Below, one piece after another: positions 51,321 to 59,719 of a DNA stretch of 64,000 bases (positions are counted from its first letter, which is position 1; each line of letters starts with the position of its first letter). A model generated the notes under the pieces. That model saw nothing but the letters and a program-made list of their open reading frames with translations, was not told the origin of the DNA and did not search any database. The stretch is from Nocardia sp. XZ_19_385 (lineage in GTDB: Bacteria > Actinomycetota > Actinomycetes > Mycobacteriales > Mycobacteriaceae), in contig NZ_JACVEE010000002.1 of the NCBI RefSeq assembly GCF_015355755.1, positions 1,984,001 to 2,048,000 of the forward strand. Direction: 5' to 3'. A program made the position numbers and the translations under genes.

Positions 51321-52669
51321 TGACGGACCTGGTCGATCAGTCGGTAATGGGCATGCTGCGCGAAAGCGCGCTGGGCCCGATGCTGGACCGGCCGGTGAAC
51401 GACGTCCTCAAGGACATGGGCCTGCCGCAGCTGCCCGAAATCCCGCTGCTGCCACCGATGCCCGGGTTGCCGCCGCTGCCGGTGATCGACCTGTCCTTGC
51501 TGGCCAAGCCGCTGACCGATCTGGCCGCCACCTTCGGCACCGGCCAATTCCCCGCTCCCGCAGCTGCTGCCGCGCCCGCGGCCGACGGTGAACCGGCGGC
51601 GGCACAACCGTCCACCGCGCCCGTCGTCGACCCGACCGAGGTGCTGTCCCAGGTCTCCAGCGTGGTCTCGACCGCGGTGCAGCTGGGCAGCACCGCGCTC
51701 ACCATGGCGATGCAGCTGTGGCAGAGCCAGGCCGCCGCCGAGGCCGCGGACAAGGGCAAAGAGGCACAGAAAGACGGCGGCAAGATCGCCACCCAGGCCG
51801 CGCAGGAATCGGCCGGCGTCGCCGCCGCCGCGGGCTCGGTCTTCACCGGTGGCGCCCTGATGGCCGGTGTCATCGCCAAATACATGGCGCAGGTCGCGGC
51901 TGCCGCGCCGTTCCTGTCGCTGCCGGGCGGACAGGCCTTCCTGGTCGCCGCCACCATCGAGACGATGGCCGAGGCCACCGCGGTGGTCGCCAAGACCCGT
52001 ACCGAAGTGGCCGCGCACAGCGCGGAAATGACGGCGACGGGCCAGAAGGTGCCGGTCACCGACGCGCCCAAGGGCATGGACCAGATGCAGATGCTCTCGC
52101 AGCTGATGCAGATGATCCCCACCCTGACCTCCGCGGTCACCCAGGGCATGCAATCGGCCGTCTCCCTGCACAAGACGCTGAGCCCGGCCTCCGCCACGGA
52201 CCTGTCCAAAGAGAAGGACAAGCTGAACAAGCCGGAGCTGGAGAAGAGCAGCGTGGCGAAGTCCGGAGCGGGCGGCGGCGGTGGCGGTCTGGGCGGTGGC
52301 TTGGGCGCGGCCGCGGCGGCGCGACAGCTCACCCCGTGGGTCGACGGACGGACCGCGGGCAATTTGGGCGCGGCAGGTACGAACGGCGCGGGCAATCCGG
52401 CCTCGGCGATGCAGCCCGGCGCCAGCTCGGCCGCACGCAGCGCCACCACCACGGGCGCGAGTTCGCCCGGCATGATGCCGATGTCGCCGATGGCGGCCGG
52501 CATGGGCCGCGGCGCCGAAGAGGCCTCGGCCGGCATGCGCGACGAACTGGTATCCGCGTCGCACGGCAACGAGGTCGTGGGCGATATCGAAGGCGTCTCG
52601 CTGCCCGTGGTCGGGGCGGCCGCCGCCGATGGACTCAACGAACCGCCGGACCAGGCACTCACCCTCTGA
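51320..52669 (+). CDS. EspA/EspB-like ESX substrate, Pro/Ala-rich
   Basis: 449 aa. The start is fixed by the TGATG overlap with the EspC-like gene. A Pro/Leu-rich N-terminus (GLPQLPEIPLLPPMPGLPPL) is followed by long Ala-rich helices and a hydrophobic helical segment around residues 175-235 (FTGGALMAGVIAKYMAQVAA). A Gly-rich GGGGGGLGGGLG linker and a C-terminal tail with MGRGAEE end the protein. No signal peptide is visible. By position after an EspC-like gene it corresponds to EspA in mycobacteria, although direct sequence similarity is weak. Confidence 0.65.
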   Translation: MTDLVDQSVMGMLRESALGPMLDRPVNDVLKDMGLPQLPEIPLLPPMPGLPPLPVIDLSLLAKPLTDLAATFGTGQFPAPAAAAAPAADGEPAAAQPSTAPVVDPTEVLSQVSSVVSTAVQLGSTALTMAMQLWQSQAAAEAADKGKEAQKDGGKIATQAAQESAGVAAAAGSVFTGGALMAGVIAKYMAQVAAAAPFLSLPGGQAFLVAATIETMAEATAVVAKTRTEVAAHSAEMTATGQKVPVTDAPKGMDQMQMLSQLMQMIPTLTSAVTQGMQSAVSLHKTLSPASATDLSKEKDKLNKPELEKSSVAKSGAGGGGGGLGGGLGAAAAARQLTPWVDGRTAGNLGAAGTNGAGNPASAMQPGASSAARSATTTGASSPGMMPMSPMAAGMGRGAEEASAGMRDELVSASHGNEVVGDIEGVSLPVVGAAAADGLNEPPDQALTL

Positions 52670-52681
52670 TAGGAGGACGTC

Positions 52682-52978
52682 ATGGAATTCGATCGCGCCG
52701 GGGCAGTCAAGTCCGCCACCGCATTGGACGCTCTCGCAGACCGGCTGGAAGCCGACCTGAAGGCCAACACTCCCGCTCTGGCCGTGGAAGCCGCAGGCCT
52801 GGACGAGGTTTCGCAGCGTGCTGCCGAGACCTTGCGCGGCGTGGCCACCTCCTATGACGAAGCCGCGACCGCGGGCATTCTCGAGCTACGCAAGCTGGCG
52901 GCGGCACTGCGTTCGCAGTCGCAGTCGCTAGTGGTGATGGACACCGAGAACGCCGCTGGTCTCGGGGCGTCGGTCTAG
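52682..52978 (+). CDS. PE-like ESX substrate
   Basis: 98 aa with a strong AGGAGG ribosome site. It is a helical hairpin of the PE size, but the Pro-Glu signature near the N-terminus is missing (MEFDRAGAVKSATALDALAD). The Y-x-x-x-[DE] signal is not obvious at the C-terminus. It is assigned PE-like mainly because it precedes a PPE-like gene and an EspG, the order found in ESX loci with PE/PPE pairs. It presumably forms a heterodimer with the PPE-like protein. Confidence 0.6.
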   Translation: MEFDRAGAVKSATALDALADRLEADLKANTPALAVEAAGLDEVSQRAAETLRGVATSYDEAATAGILELRKLAAALRSQSQSLVVMDTENAAGLGASV

Positions 52979-52993
52979 CGCGAAGGCGGACGT

Positions 52994-53977
52994 ATGGTCG
53001 AACCGCCGATCCCCGGTTTCACCGGCGTGGTCTGGGAAGCCAGGCCCACGGAGAAACTGGCGCAGGATCTGAGCACCGGTCGCGGCGCGGTGCCGATGGC
53101 CGAGGCGGCCCAGGCATGGACGCGTCTCGGCGCGAGTTTCGGTGGCGCCGTGGTCGAGTACGACCAGATCATCAAGGCCATCGGGGAGTCCTGGCGTTCG
53201 GAGACGAGCCCGGAAATCCTGGACCGCATCACCAAGCTGCGCGAGTGGCTGCTGGAAGCGGCCGGGTCCGCGGCCCAGAACGCCACCAAGACCGGCACCC
53301 AGGCGCTGGCCTATCAGGTGGCGCAGCTGGCGATGCCGCACGTCACCGAGGTCGCCGCGCTGGAGCAGGCGAAAAAGACGGTGGAGGCGATCGGCATGGG
53401 TCTGGGCGCGCCCCTGGTGGGCGCGGCCGCCGACATCGACGCCGAACAGGATCTGGCCAAGGCCAATGCGGCCCGGGTCATGCGCGTTTATGAGGAGGCG
53501 ACCAAGCCGCTGGAGACGCCGTGGCTGCAGTCCACGCCGCCGGTGATCGCCAATGCGGCTGCCCTCGAAGCGGAACGTACCGCGGCAGAGGTGAAACCGG
53601 CCGCGCAAATGCCGGCGATGGCGCTGCCCACCTCGTTCGCCGCGGCGTTCGGGCGGGCCACGCCGATGCCGCGGGCGAAGTCCGCGTTCACCACGCAGGC
53701 GGTGGCGTCGGCGGCCACCGATCCGAAACCGGTTCCGGTGGAACCGACTCCGGTCGCCGGTGACTCGTCCGCGTCGAATCGCATGGGCACCACCCCGGGC
53801 GCGATGGCGCCCGCCTCGGCCATGCAGGACGACGACCGCAGCACACTGCGGGCCGGTGCGGCTTCGGTCCAGCCGGACAAGCCGTTCGAGGTGGAATCCG
53901 GATTCACAGCTGCCCCACCGGTTCTCGGCGGCCCGGCCGAACCCGCACCGAGAGCTACGGCACCGGGGGCGGCATGA
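52994..53977 (+). CDS. PPE-like ESX substrate
   Basis: 327 aa. The first 180 residues have the PPE layout. The signature reads P-T-E instead of P-P-E (ARPTEKL, residues 16-22), followed by helices. The W-x-G position reads W67-R-S, a variant. The tail is Ala/Pro/Thr-rich. It overlaps the next gene by 4 nt (ATGA). As a PE/PPE partner it would be bound by the EspG encoded directly downstream and exported by the ESX machine. Confidence 0.72.
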   Translation: MVEPPIPGFTGVVWEARPTEKLAQDLSTGRGAVPMAEAAQAWTRLGASFGGAVVEYDQIIKAIGESWRSETSPEILDRITKLREWLLEAAGSAAQNATKTGTQALAYQVAQLAMPHVTEVAALEQAKKTVEAIGMGLGAPLVGAAADIDAEQDLAKANAARVMRVYEEATKPLETPWLQSTPPVIANAAALEAERTAAEVKPAAQMPAMALPTSFAAAFGRATPMPRAKSAFTTQAVASAATDPKPVPVEPTPVAGDSSASNRMGTTPGAMAPASAMQDDDRSTLRAGAASVQPDKPFEVESGFTAAPPVLGGPAEPAPRATAPGAA

Positions 53978-54762
53978 CCACGATGACCAACGACGGGCTC
54001 CTCGCGGTGTCCGACCTGCTGGGCGTGCAGACCCTGCCACTCGTCTTGGGCATTGGACCGCAACAGGATTCGGTCGAAGCCTGGCAGGCCGCACGGCTCG
54101 AGGCGATGGCGGAGCTGCGCGGAGCGGGGTTGGTCAGCAGCTATGACGACGTCACGGCCGACCTGGCCGACGCGCTGTTCATCCTGGCCAATCCGGAGCG
54201 CGAGCTCGCGGCCCGGATCTACAGCGAGTCCGGTGTGCGTCAGGTCTGCGTGGCGCGCAAGGGATCTCGGCACGCGGTCGCCACCCGGTCGGGCGACACC
54301 TTCGAGGTGGGCACGCTCTGGTGCGACGGCGGCGGGGCCTCGCTGGCCCGACCGGTGCTCGACGCACTGGGCCGGGCCGAGTCCGCGGCCATCCCGAGCA
54401 TCAGCTCACCCGTCGACGAACTGCGTGAAAGACTGGACAGAGCAACAAGATCCAGCGACTACGCCGATATCTTCTATGGCCGGGGCGTGGCCGAACGCGA
54501 TGCCATCGAGTTCGGTCTCGCCATGTCCAGCTGCCACGGACACGCCGAAATCGTCGCCTATGCCTACGACGACGGCGTGACCACCAGAACGTCCGGAGCG
54601 GTAGCGATCTACGACACCTCGCGGGGTCGTATCGCCGCCAGCCCCGGCGCTGCGCCGGACCTGAGGGTCTGGTCGACCTTCACCCCGGGTACCGATCACC
54701 GTATCGCACAGGCGATTTCGGCCCTGATCGAAACCCTGCCCGGAGGAAGGTGGATGCCCTAG
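53974..54762 (+). CDS. espG: EspG, cytosolic chaperone for the PE/PPE-like pair
   Basis: 262 aa from the ATG overlapping the PPE-like stop. LPLVLGIGPQQDSVEAWQAA followed by a DLADALFILANPERELAARI stretch is the classic EspG signature. EspG binds the PPE tip of PE/PPE dimers and keeps them soluble. Its immediate neighbours, PE/PPE upstream and a WXG100 pair downstream, match the standard substrate order of ESX loci, which supports the call. Confidence 0.85.
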   Translation: MTTMTNDGLLAVSDLLGVQTLPLVLGIGPQQDSVEAWQAARLEAMAELRGAGLVSSYDDVTADLADALFILANPERELAARIYSESGVRQVCVARKGSRHAVATRSGDTFEVGTLWCDGGGASLARPVLDALGRAESAAIPSISSPVDELRERLDRATRSSDYADIFYGRGVAERDAIEFGLAMSSCHGHAEIVAYAYDDGVTTRTSGAVAIYDTSRGRIAASPGAAPDLRVWSTFTPGTDHRIAQAISALIETLPGGRWMP

Positions 54763-54853
54763 TTAACGCATCGGAACTCACGAACCGACCGAACCACCGC
54801 GGCCCCAGCGCAGCGGAAATACCGAATACCCCACTTACCAGATGAGGTGAACA

Positions 54854-55153
54854 ATGTCCGGACAGACCAGCTATACAGCGGCACAGGCAGCCGAGGTCGT
54901 CAACGAGTACCTCGACGCCGTCAACGGCATCAAGAAGACCATCACGGCAGTGCAGGAAACCTTCGACTCGGCCCGTGCGGGCTGGGAGGGTGACGCCGCG
55001 GTCGCGGGCCAGAAGGCCTCGGAGGCTTGGCAGCAGGAAGCCACCGACATCAACACCAAGATCGACGAGTTGAACCAGACCATCTCCGAGGGCAACAAGA
55101 CCCTCGAGAACGTCGACCCGACCAACGTCGACGCCCTGACCAACCTGATCTGA
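54854..55153 (+). CDS. WXG100 protein, EsxA/EsxB-like (first of pair)
   Basis: 99 aa with a GAGGTG ribosome site. Two helices flank a W44-E-G46 turn, the WXG motif. No Y-x-x-x-[DE] is seen after the second helix, so the partner protein may carry the export signal. Such proteins form heterodimers exported by the ESX machine and are needed for its activity. Transcribed with the next gene (28-nt gap). Confidence 0.88.
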   Translation: MSGQTSYTAAQAAEVVNEYLDAVNGIKKTITAVQETFDSARAGWEGDAAVAGQKASEAWQQEATDINTKIDELNQTISEGNKTLENVDPTNVDALTNLI

Positions 55154-55181
55154 CGCACGCTATTCGAAAGGAGTACCCGCC

Positions 55182-55463
55182 ATGAAGTACACCAAGGCGG
55201 TCCACGACCAGCTGATCAATGAAATGGATCAGTACTACAAGGATCTCGACGGCTACAAGGACGCGTTCGTCGCGGCCAAGGACAAGCTGATCAACGTCGC
55301 GTGGGAAGAGAACGAGGCGCTGGTGTCCTTCCAGGACAAGGCCAACACCCTGCTGGAGGAGCTCAGCGACACCCACACCAAGATCCAGCGGCTGCGTGAC
55401 GCCGTCGACGGCGCGTTCAACCACGCCTTCGACGCCGACAAGAAGGTCTACAACTCCTTCTGA
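55182..55463 (+). CDS. WXG100-like protein, second of pair (W-E-E variant)
   Basis: 93 aa, AAAGGAG ribosome site. It has the WXG100 hairpin layout, but the turn reads W41-E-E43, so the Gly is lost. The C-terminal helix is rich in Asp/Ala/Lys and ends VYNSF; no clear Y-x-x-x-[DE] signal is seen. It presumably pairs with the preceding W-E-G protein. A terminator-like hairpin follows. Confidence 0.82.
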   Translation: MKYTKAVHDQLINEMDQYYKDLDGYKDAFVAAKDKLINVAWEENEALVSFQDKANTLLEELSDTHTKIQRLRDAVDGAFNHAFDADKKVYNSF

Positions 55464-55480
55464 TCCGCGCTCGGACAACA

Positions 55481-55515
55481 CCAGCTCCGGCAATCCTCTC
55501 GATTGCCGGGGCTGG
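55481..55515 (+). terminator. Hairpin terminator after the WXG100 pair
   Basis: CCAGCTCCGGCAATC (55481-55495) pairs with GATTGCCGGGGCTGG (55501-55515) around a CTCTC loop, a 15-bp stem with one G-T wobble. No T-run follows, so it is a strong stem-loop of the type that often ends actinobacterial operons. Confidence 0.6.
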
Positions 55516-55609
55516 CGCGTTCCCGCACCAGGCCAATTCCCTTGTGGTGTTGGGTATTACCCGGCGTACCCGCTACTCTGCGGACAGAGCTATTGGGGGT
55601 GGGTGAGCT

Positions 55610-56737
55610 ATGGTCGATTTCACGGTCGACGTATCGGGTCTCGCGGGATTCAAGCTGGATCTGCAAGATCTCGGCACGAACTTCACGACAAATACTTCGC
55701 GGCTGCTGCCGGGGGTCGCGCTACCTGCCGGGACGGCGGGACTCCTGGCCACGCTGGCGCCCTCGATCGAGAAGCTCACGACGGCGATCACTTCGGCACA
55801 TCAGAAGGATCTGTCCGCCCTCGGCACGCTCGGCGACAATCTCGCCACGGCGAGCACGAAATACCAAGCAACAGACGATAACTCGGCGAAGCAGCTGAGC
55901 CAGGCCGCGGCGACCGGGCTCGGTGACACAGGCGGCTCCGGAACCGGCAACGCCGAAGGTGTCAAGCGGTTCAGTGGTTTGCAGCTACCCACCCTGCCGG
56001 ACGTGCAGGAGGAGCAATACGCGACGCGCCAGGTCGTGACCGCGGGCATCACCTCGATCAGCAAATACGACGAGGCACTGAGCCAGGCGATCGGCATCAA
56101 ACCCGCAGCCGACTACCTGGCCCCGCTGGAAGCGGATTGGGAAGCGCTACAGGCCATCGGGAAACGTATCGGGCTGCTCGGCATCAACGACTTCGTCGCC
56201 TCGGAGAACCTCACCGGCGGCACGCGCTGGTTGCAAAGCCTCTGGTCCGGCGAGGCGGCAACAGCCTTCGGCACCAGCGCGACCAGCCTCGGTCAATCGA
56301 TCGCCGGGCGCAGCACCGACCTGGAGACCATCTCGAAGATCGTCGAGAACGGCGGCACGGTGCTCGACCGGCTGGTCTTCAACCAGACCATGGGACTCGT
56401 CAGCGGGCTCGCACAGCCGATGACCTTCCTCAATTTCACCCTCCCGCTTGGGGAATGGGCGCAACTGATCAACGACCCGATGCGGGAATCGATCCGATCG
56501 GGGATCACCGCCGCGGTCGACGCACTGAAGAAAGCAGCCGAGTCCAGGAAAGGGGCGCTGACCACGATGCTCGAACGCATCTCGAAAGCGTTGGACTACA
56601 CGCCGGGGCAAAGCGTACCCGCGTACAACGCAAGCGAATTCGAGGTTCCCGACAAAGTCGTCGTCGATGTGGGCGCGCTCCGGTACGGGTATGGAAACAA
56701 CATCTGGTGGGAGAGCAGCATTGCATCCGCCGGCTGA
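55610..56737 (+). CDS. ESX-targeted WXG protein, possible effector scaffold
   Basis: 375 aa. The first 100 residues resemble an EspC-like hairpin ending KYQATD (Y85-x-x-x-D89), the Y-x-x-x-[DE] export signal, which is shared word for word with the EspC-like protein at 50979-51320. A second helical part carries LWSGEAATAFG (W212-S-G214), a WXG motif. So an EspC-type and a WXG-type hairpin seem fused. The C-terminus (DVGALRYGYGNNIWWES) is short and polar. The next two genes overlap or abut it, suggesting one functional unit. It is preceded by a GGGGGTGGGTGAG ribosome site. Confidence 0.75.
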   Translation: MVDFTVDVSGLAGFKLDLQDLGTNFTTNTSRLLPGVALPAGTAGLLATLAPSIEKLTTAITSAHQKDLSALGTLGDNLATASTKYQATDDNSAKQLSQAAATGLGDTGGSGTGNAEGVKRFSGLQLPTLPDVQEEQYATRQVVTAGITSISKYDEALSQAIGIKPAADYLAPLEADWEALQAIGKRIGLLGINDFVASENLTGGTRWLQSLWSGEAATAFGTSATSLGQSIAGRSTDLETISKIVENGGTVLDRLVFNQTMGLVSGLAQPMTFLNFTLPLGEWAQLINDPMRESIRSGITAAVDALKKAAESRKGALTTMLERISKALDYTPGQSVPAYNASEFEVPDKVVVDVGALRYGYGNNIWWESSIASAG

Positions 56738-57383
56738 TCCCGCGATCCCGTCCAGCCACCCGCAGTTCGGCTCCAATCGCAGCATTGCCAACCGATCCGA
56801 AGCCGGGCTGATCAGCACGACGACGGCCCCGTCCGTGCAGCTCTACTTCGATCACAAGGGCTACGACTTCGCCGGGGACATCCTGGACCAGTACCTGGCC
56901 TGTCATGGCCCCGACTACGAATACATCATTCGCCCGGTCAATGTCGCGCAGATCGTCAAGACGGGCGCCATCAAAGCCGCCGTCGAGAGCCAGTTGACGT
57001 GGATCAAGGGTGAGGCCAAGCGGAACGGAGACCGTGGCGGCGCCGTGCAGGAAATCACCGCGGCCTGGGAACCGGTGGTGGTGGAAGACGACTCCGATGT
57101 CGTACTGGCGCTGGGCACCTTCTCGGTGGCGGTCGGCAGCGACACCACCGTGCAGAAATCGGGTGACAAGCTGACAGCCGACATCCGGTATCGCGTCTAC
57201 GTTTATGACTTGTACGATTTCGACAAGACTGTCGACTGGTGGTCTTCGGATCCCGAGTTGGCGGTCAAGAAGGGCCTCAACCACGATATGCGGCAGCTGG
57301 AGGAAGCGGGGTGGGCGCGCAGTTTCAAAGCGCGTGGCAACACCGAATCGCTGGGTGACTACACATGGTCGGGGGAACTCTGA
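56721..57383 (+). CDS. Putative effector domain protein with D-x-Y-D motif
   Basis: 220 aa if the TTG at 56721 (preceded by GGGAGAG) is the start; an ATG at 56691 would add 10 residues and deepen the overlap with the upstream gene. After a Pro-rich lead there is an alpha/beta domain with DVVLALGTFSVAVGSDTTV and YRVYVYDLYDFD. D163-x-Y165-D166 resembles the catalytic D-x-Y-D of colicin-M-like lipid II hydrolases, but the following His-Arg pair of that family is not seen (VDWW here). The match is therefore tentative. A frameshift from the upstream gene cannot be excluded. The lipoprotein gene next to it would fit an immunity role. Confidence 0.6.
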   Translation: MHPPADPAIPSSHPQFGSNRSIANRSEAGLISTTTAPSVQLYFDHKGYDFAGDILDQYLACHGPDYEYIIRPVNVAQIVKTGAIKAAVESQLTWIKGEAKRNGDRGGAVQEITAAWEPVVVEDDSDVVLALGTFSVAVGSDTTVQKSGDKLTADIRYRVYVYDLYDFDKTVDWWSSDPELAVKKGLNHDMRQLEEAGWARSFKARGNTESLGDYTWSGEL

Positions 57384-57820
57384 TGAGGCGAATTCGGAGC
57401 CGGGCCGCTTGGGCGCCGGTGCTGATCGGCTTGCTGGCGCTGACGGCTTGTGGCGACGACCCCTCCGATGTCGAGCGGATCGGAGGATGCGGCGGCATCC
57501 ATTTCCCGGAAAGCGCGAAAGTCGTCACAGCCAAGGGCGCGACGGCCGGCCTCAACGATCAGCTCGTCGAGGTGGTCGTCGAACTACCGCGCGCCGACCT
57601 GGACTCCTTCAAAGCGAAGTCCCGGCTCGGCCAATTCCAAGCCGGAGTGCCGAGCAACTGGAAGAGCCAGTACTGGCAGGGCAGCGGTATGGCGGACGCG
57701 CTGCAGGCCGATGCCGGCAACGAGCATTACACCGAATGGGACGGCAAGAACGGCCGTCAAGTCGTTGTGCACGAACTCGGCGGCGACAAGAGCATGGTGT
57801 TCGCCCGCGGATTGTGCTGA
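57383..57820 (+). CDS. Secreted lipoprotein, possible immunity protein
   Basis: 145 aa. The start is set by the TGATG overlap with the upstream gene; an in-frame ATG at 57365 would put the signal peptide off the N-terminus. MRRIRSRAAWAPVLIGLLAL followed by TACGDD is a textbook lipoprotein signal with an L-T-A-C lipobox (Cys near residue 23), so the mature protein sits on the outer face of the membrane. The rest is a small soluble domain with VEVVVELPRADLDSFKAKS that I do not recognise. Next to a possible cell-envelope-targeting effector, an immunity role is plausible but unproven. Confidence 0.75.
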   Translation: MRRIRSRAAWAPVLIGLLALTACGDDPSDVERIGGCGGIHFPESAKVVTAKGATAGLNDQLVEVVVELPRADLDSFKAKSRLGQFQAGVPSNWKSQYWQGSGMADALQADAGNEHYTEWDGKNGRQVVVHELGGDKSMVFARGLC

Positions 57821-57850
57821 CAGTAGCCGCACGATCCGCTCGGGCGAACC

Positions 57851-59623
57851 TCAGCGCGCTGCGGCCAAAGCCGTGTGCAGGTACTGCATTTCGTCCGGTG
57901 TGGCCACCATGTGCACCCGCGTGGTCACGCCCGCCGTCTGCACGGTGACCAGATTCGCGGTCTCGGTGTCCTCGGCCAGAGTGACATCTGGCTCGAAATG
58001 GTCATCGATCACCGCGGGCGCACTGCGCAGCAGCACGATGGTGGCATCGGAGTGGTGCCCGGAGGGCTGAATGCCGTCGTAGACAACGACATTCGCGAAC
58101 CGGTGCGCGCTGGCCTGCTGTCCGGCCGCGGACCATGCCGCCACCGTAAGCGACTGCGGCACACCGACATCGGTGACCATCTGCCGCCAGGCGTCGTGCC
58201 GGTTGGTGTGCACCACGACCGACGCGCCGAGCGCGATGGCTCGCAGGATCATCTGCTGGGCGACCAGCAGCGAGCCGATCACCTCCACCCGCCGCACCTG
58301 ATGCCCGACCAGCGGCAGCGCCACACCCTGACCCGAGGTGTCGGCCCCGATCAGCTGCCCGCAGCCGGCGATCGGCATCGGCAGTGCCGCGAGCGAGTCC
58401 GGCTTGCCCAGATAGGTTTCCGGCGTGAAGCGCCGGCCCCGTGCGGCGATCGGCAAGGTGTAGAGCAGCGCGCGGAACTGCTTGCCGGGCAATGGAACCA
58501 GGCCCTCGGCCTGGACGTCGGCCGGCTTGTCCCGGGTATCGAAACGGACCACGGCGGTCACCTCGATCCCCGCGGCGCCGGGCTGCACCGCGGACTCGCG
58601 GGGCGCCTGTGCGCCCCGCTGCAGCCGCATGGTCACGGTCGTCGCCAAGGTCGGCGTGGACCACACCGCGGCGAACCCGCGCGGCCCCAAGGCTTCCGGG
58701 GCCATTCGATAGGTGGTGTAGTGGACACCGTCCCGTTCCACGCTCTGCGTGGTCTCGGTGAACTCCTCCAGCGGTGTGTGCCGGGTGAGCTGGTTCACCG
58801 CTGCGGTGATCTCGGCAGCGGCGAGCACTGTCGTCGAGATGCCCTGGGCAGCAAGTCGATTCGCTACCCGCCGGGTCGCCACGATGGCCGTGCGCAGGGT
58901 GCCCGCGGCCCCGCCGCCGCGTCGCGCCACCGCTGCGGCATTGGCCAGCGGATCCAGCCGCAGCACCACCCACACCGTGCGGTGCGCGACCGCGGGCAGC
59001 GGGCCGAGGATCTGCTCGTAGAGATGCGAGACCCGCCCTGGACCGGCGGTGCGCGCTCCGGAGCTGATCACATCGATCGAGGCCAGCTCGATGTCGAATT
59101 GGTTGAGGCAGTGCGCGATCTCGGGCAGCGGCATCATGTCGTCGGAGATCAGCGACTGCGGGCTCAGCAGCGTCACCGTGCGCGGATGCGCCTCGATCCG
59201 CAGCATGATGAGCAAACGTGAGCCGTCCCAGCGCATTCCATAGGTGCCGCCCTCGGGCAGCGGAACATCGAACGGCGCCTGATTAACAGTTGCCGAACGA
59301 TTGCGGAACGCTCGCCAACGGAACGTGAGTTCCTCGTCCAGCCAGCCCGCCAGGGACTTGCGGCGCGGCAATGGCGTCAGGCCCAGCACGAGCACGGCCG
59401 CGCACACCCCCGCTGTCACCCACACCGAGGCATCGAAGATCACCGCGACCAGCGAAGACGCGACCGCCACCAGCGCCACCGGAATTACCCAGCGCAGCGG
59501 CAGGATTCGGAAAAGCCAGAAGTAAGGGGAGTGCAGGGGGGTGGCAGGAGCGTCAGTCGACGGGGTGGGTGAACTCTGCGGCGCGGTATCGCGATTTTCG
59601 CCGTCGGCTGTGGTGGAACCCAT
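57851..59623 (-). CDS. eccE: EccE, ESX membrane-complex component
   Basis: 590 aa. The N-terminus has a disordered Thr/Ser/Pro-rich lead and two membrane helices (about 43-60 and 66-84, with WVIPVALVAVASSLVAVIF). The remainder is a large cytosolic/periplasmic domain with GMRWDGSRLLIMLRIEAHP, matching EccE of ESX secretion systems. EccE lies at the rim of the EccB-EccC-EccD-EccE membrane complex. It is transcribed divergently from eccB; its start is 96 nt from the eccB start, so a shared promoter region is likely. It ends 30 nt from the lipoprotein gene, which converges on it. Confidence 0.85.
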   Translation of the reverse strand: MGSTTADGENRDTAPQSSPTPSTDAPATPLHSPYFWLFRILPLRWVIPVALVAVASSLVAVIFDASVWVTAGVCAAVLVLGLTPLPRRKSLAGWLDEELTFRWRAFRNRSATVNQAPFDVPLPEGGTYGMRWDGSRLLIMLRIEAHPRTVTLLSPQSLISDDMMPLPEIAHCLNQFDIELASIDVISSGARTAGPGRVSHLYEQILGPLPAVAHRTVWVVLRLDPLANAAAVARRGGGAAGTLRTAIVATRRVANRLAAQGISTTVLAAAEITAAVNQLTRHTPLEEFTETTQSVERDGVHYTTYRMAPEALGPRGFAAVWSTPTLATTVTMRLQRGAQAPRESAVQPGAAGIEVTAVVRFDTRDKPADVQAEGLVPLPGKQFRALLYTLPIAARGRRFTPETYLGKPDSLAALPMPIAGCGQLIGADTSGQGVALPLVGHQVRRVEVIGSLLVAQQMILRAIALGASVVVHTNRHDAWRQMVTDVGVPQSLTVAAWSAAGQQASAHRFANVVVYDGIQPSGHHSDATIVLLRSAPAVIDDHFEPDVTLAEDTETANLVTVQTAGVTTRVHMVATPDEMQYLHTALAAAR

Positions 59624-59719
59624 GCGGACATAATGGACCGAACTCGATCAGCTTCGCTACTGTAAGCCGCACCGAGTGAATCATTCATCCGCAATACCCG
59701 CGTCAGTACGGAGGCGTTT
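59624..59719. promoter_or_regulatory. Divergent promoter region between eccE and eccB
   Basis: A 96-nt gap separates two genes reading away from each other, so it should hold promoters for both. A GGAGG ribosome site for eccB is at its right end. I could not identify -35/-10 boxes with confidence. Confidence 0.4.
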
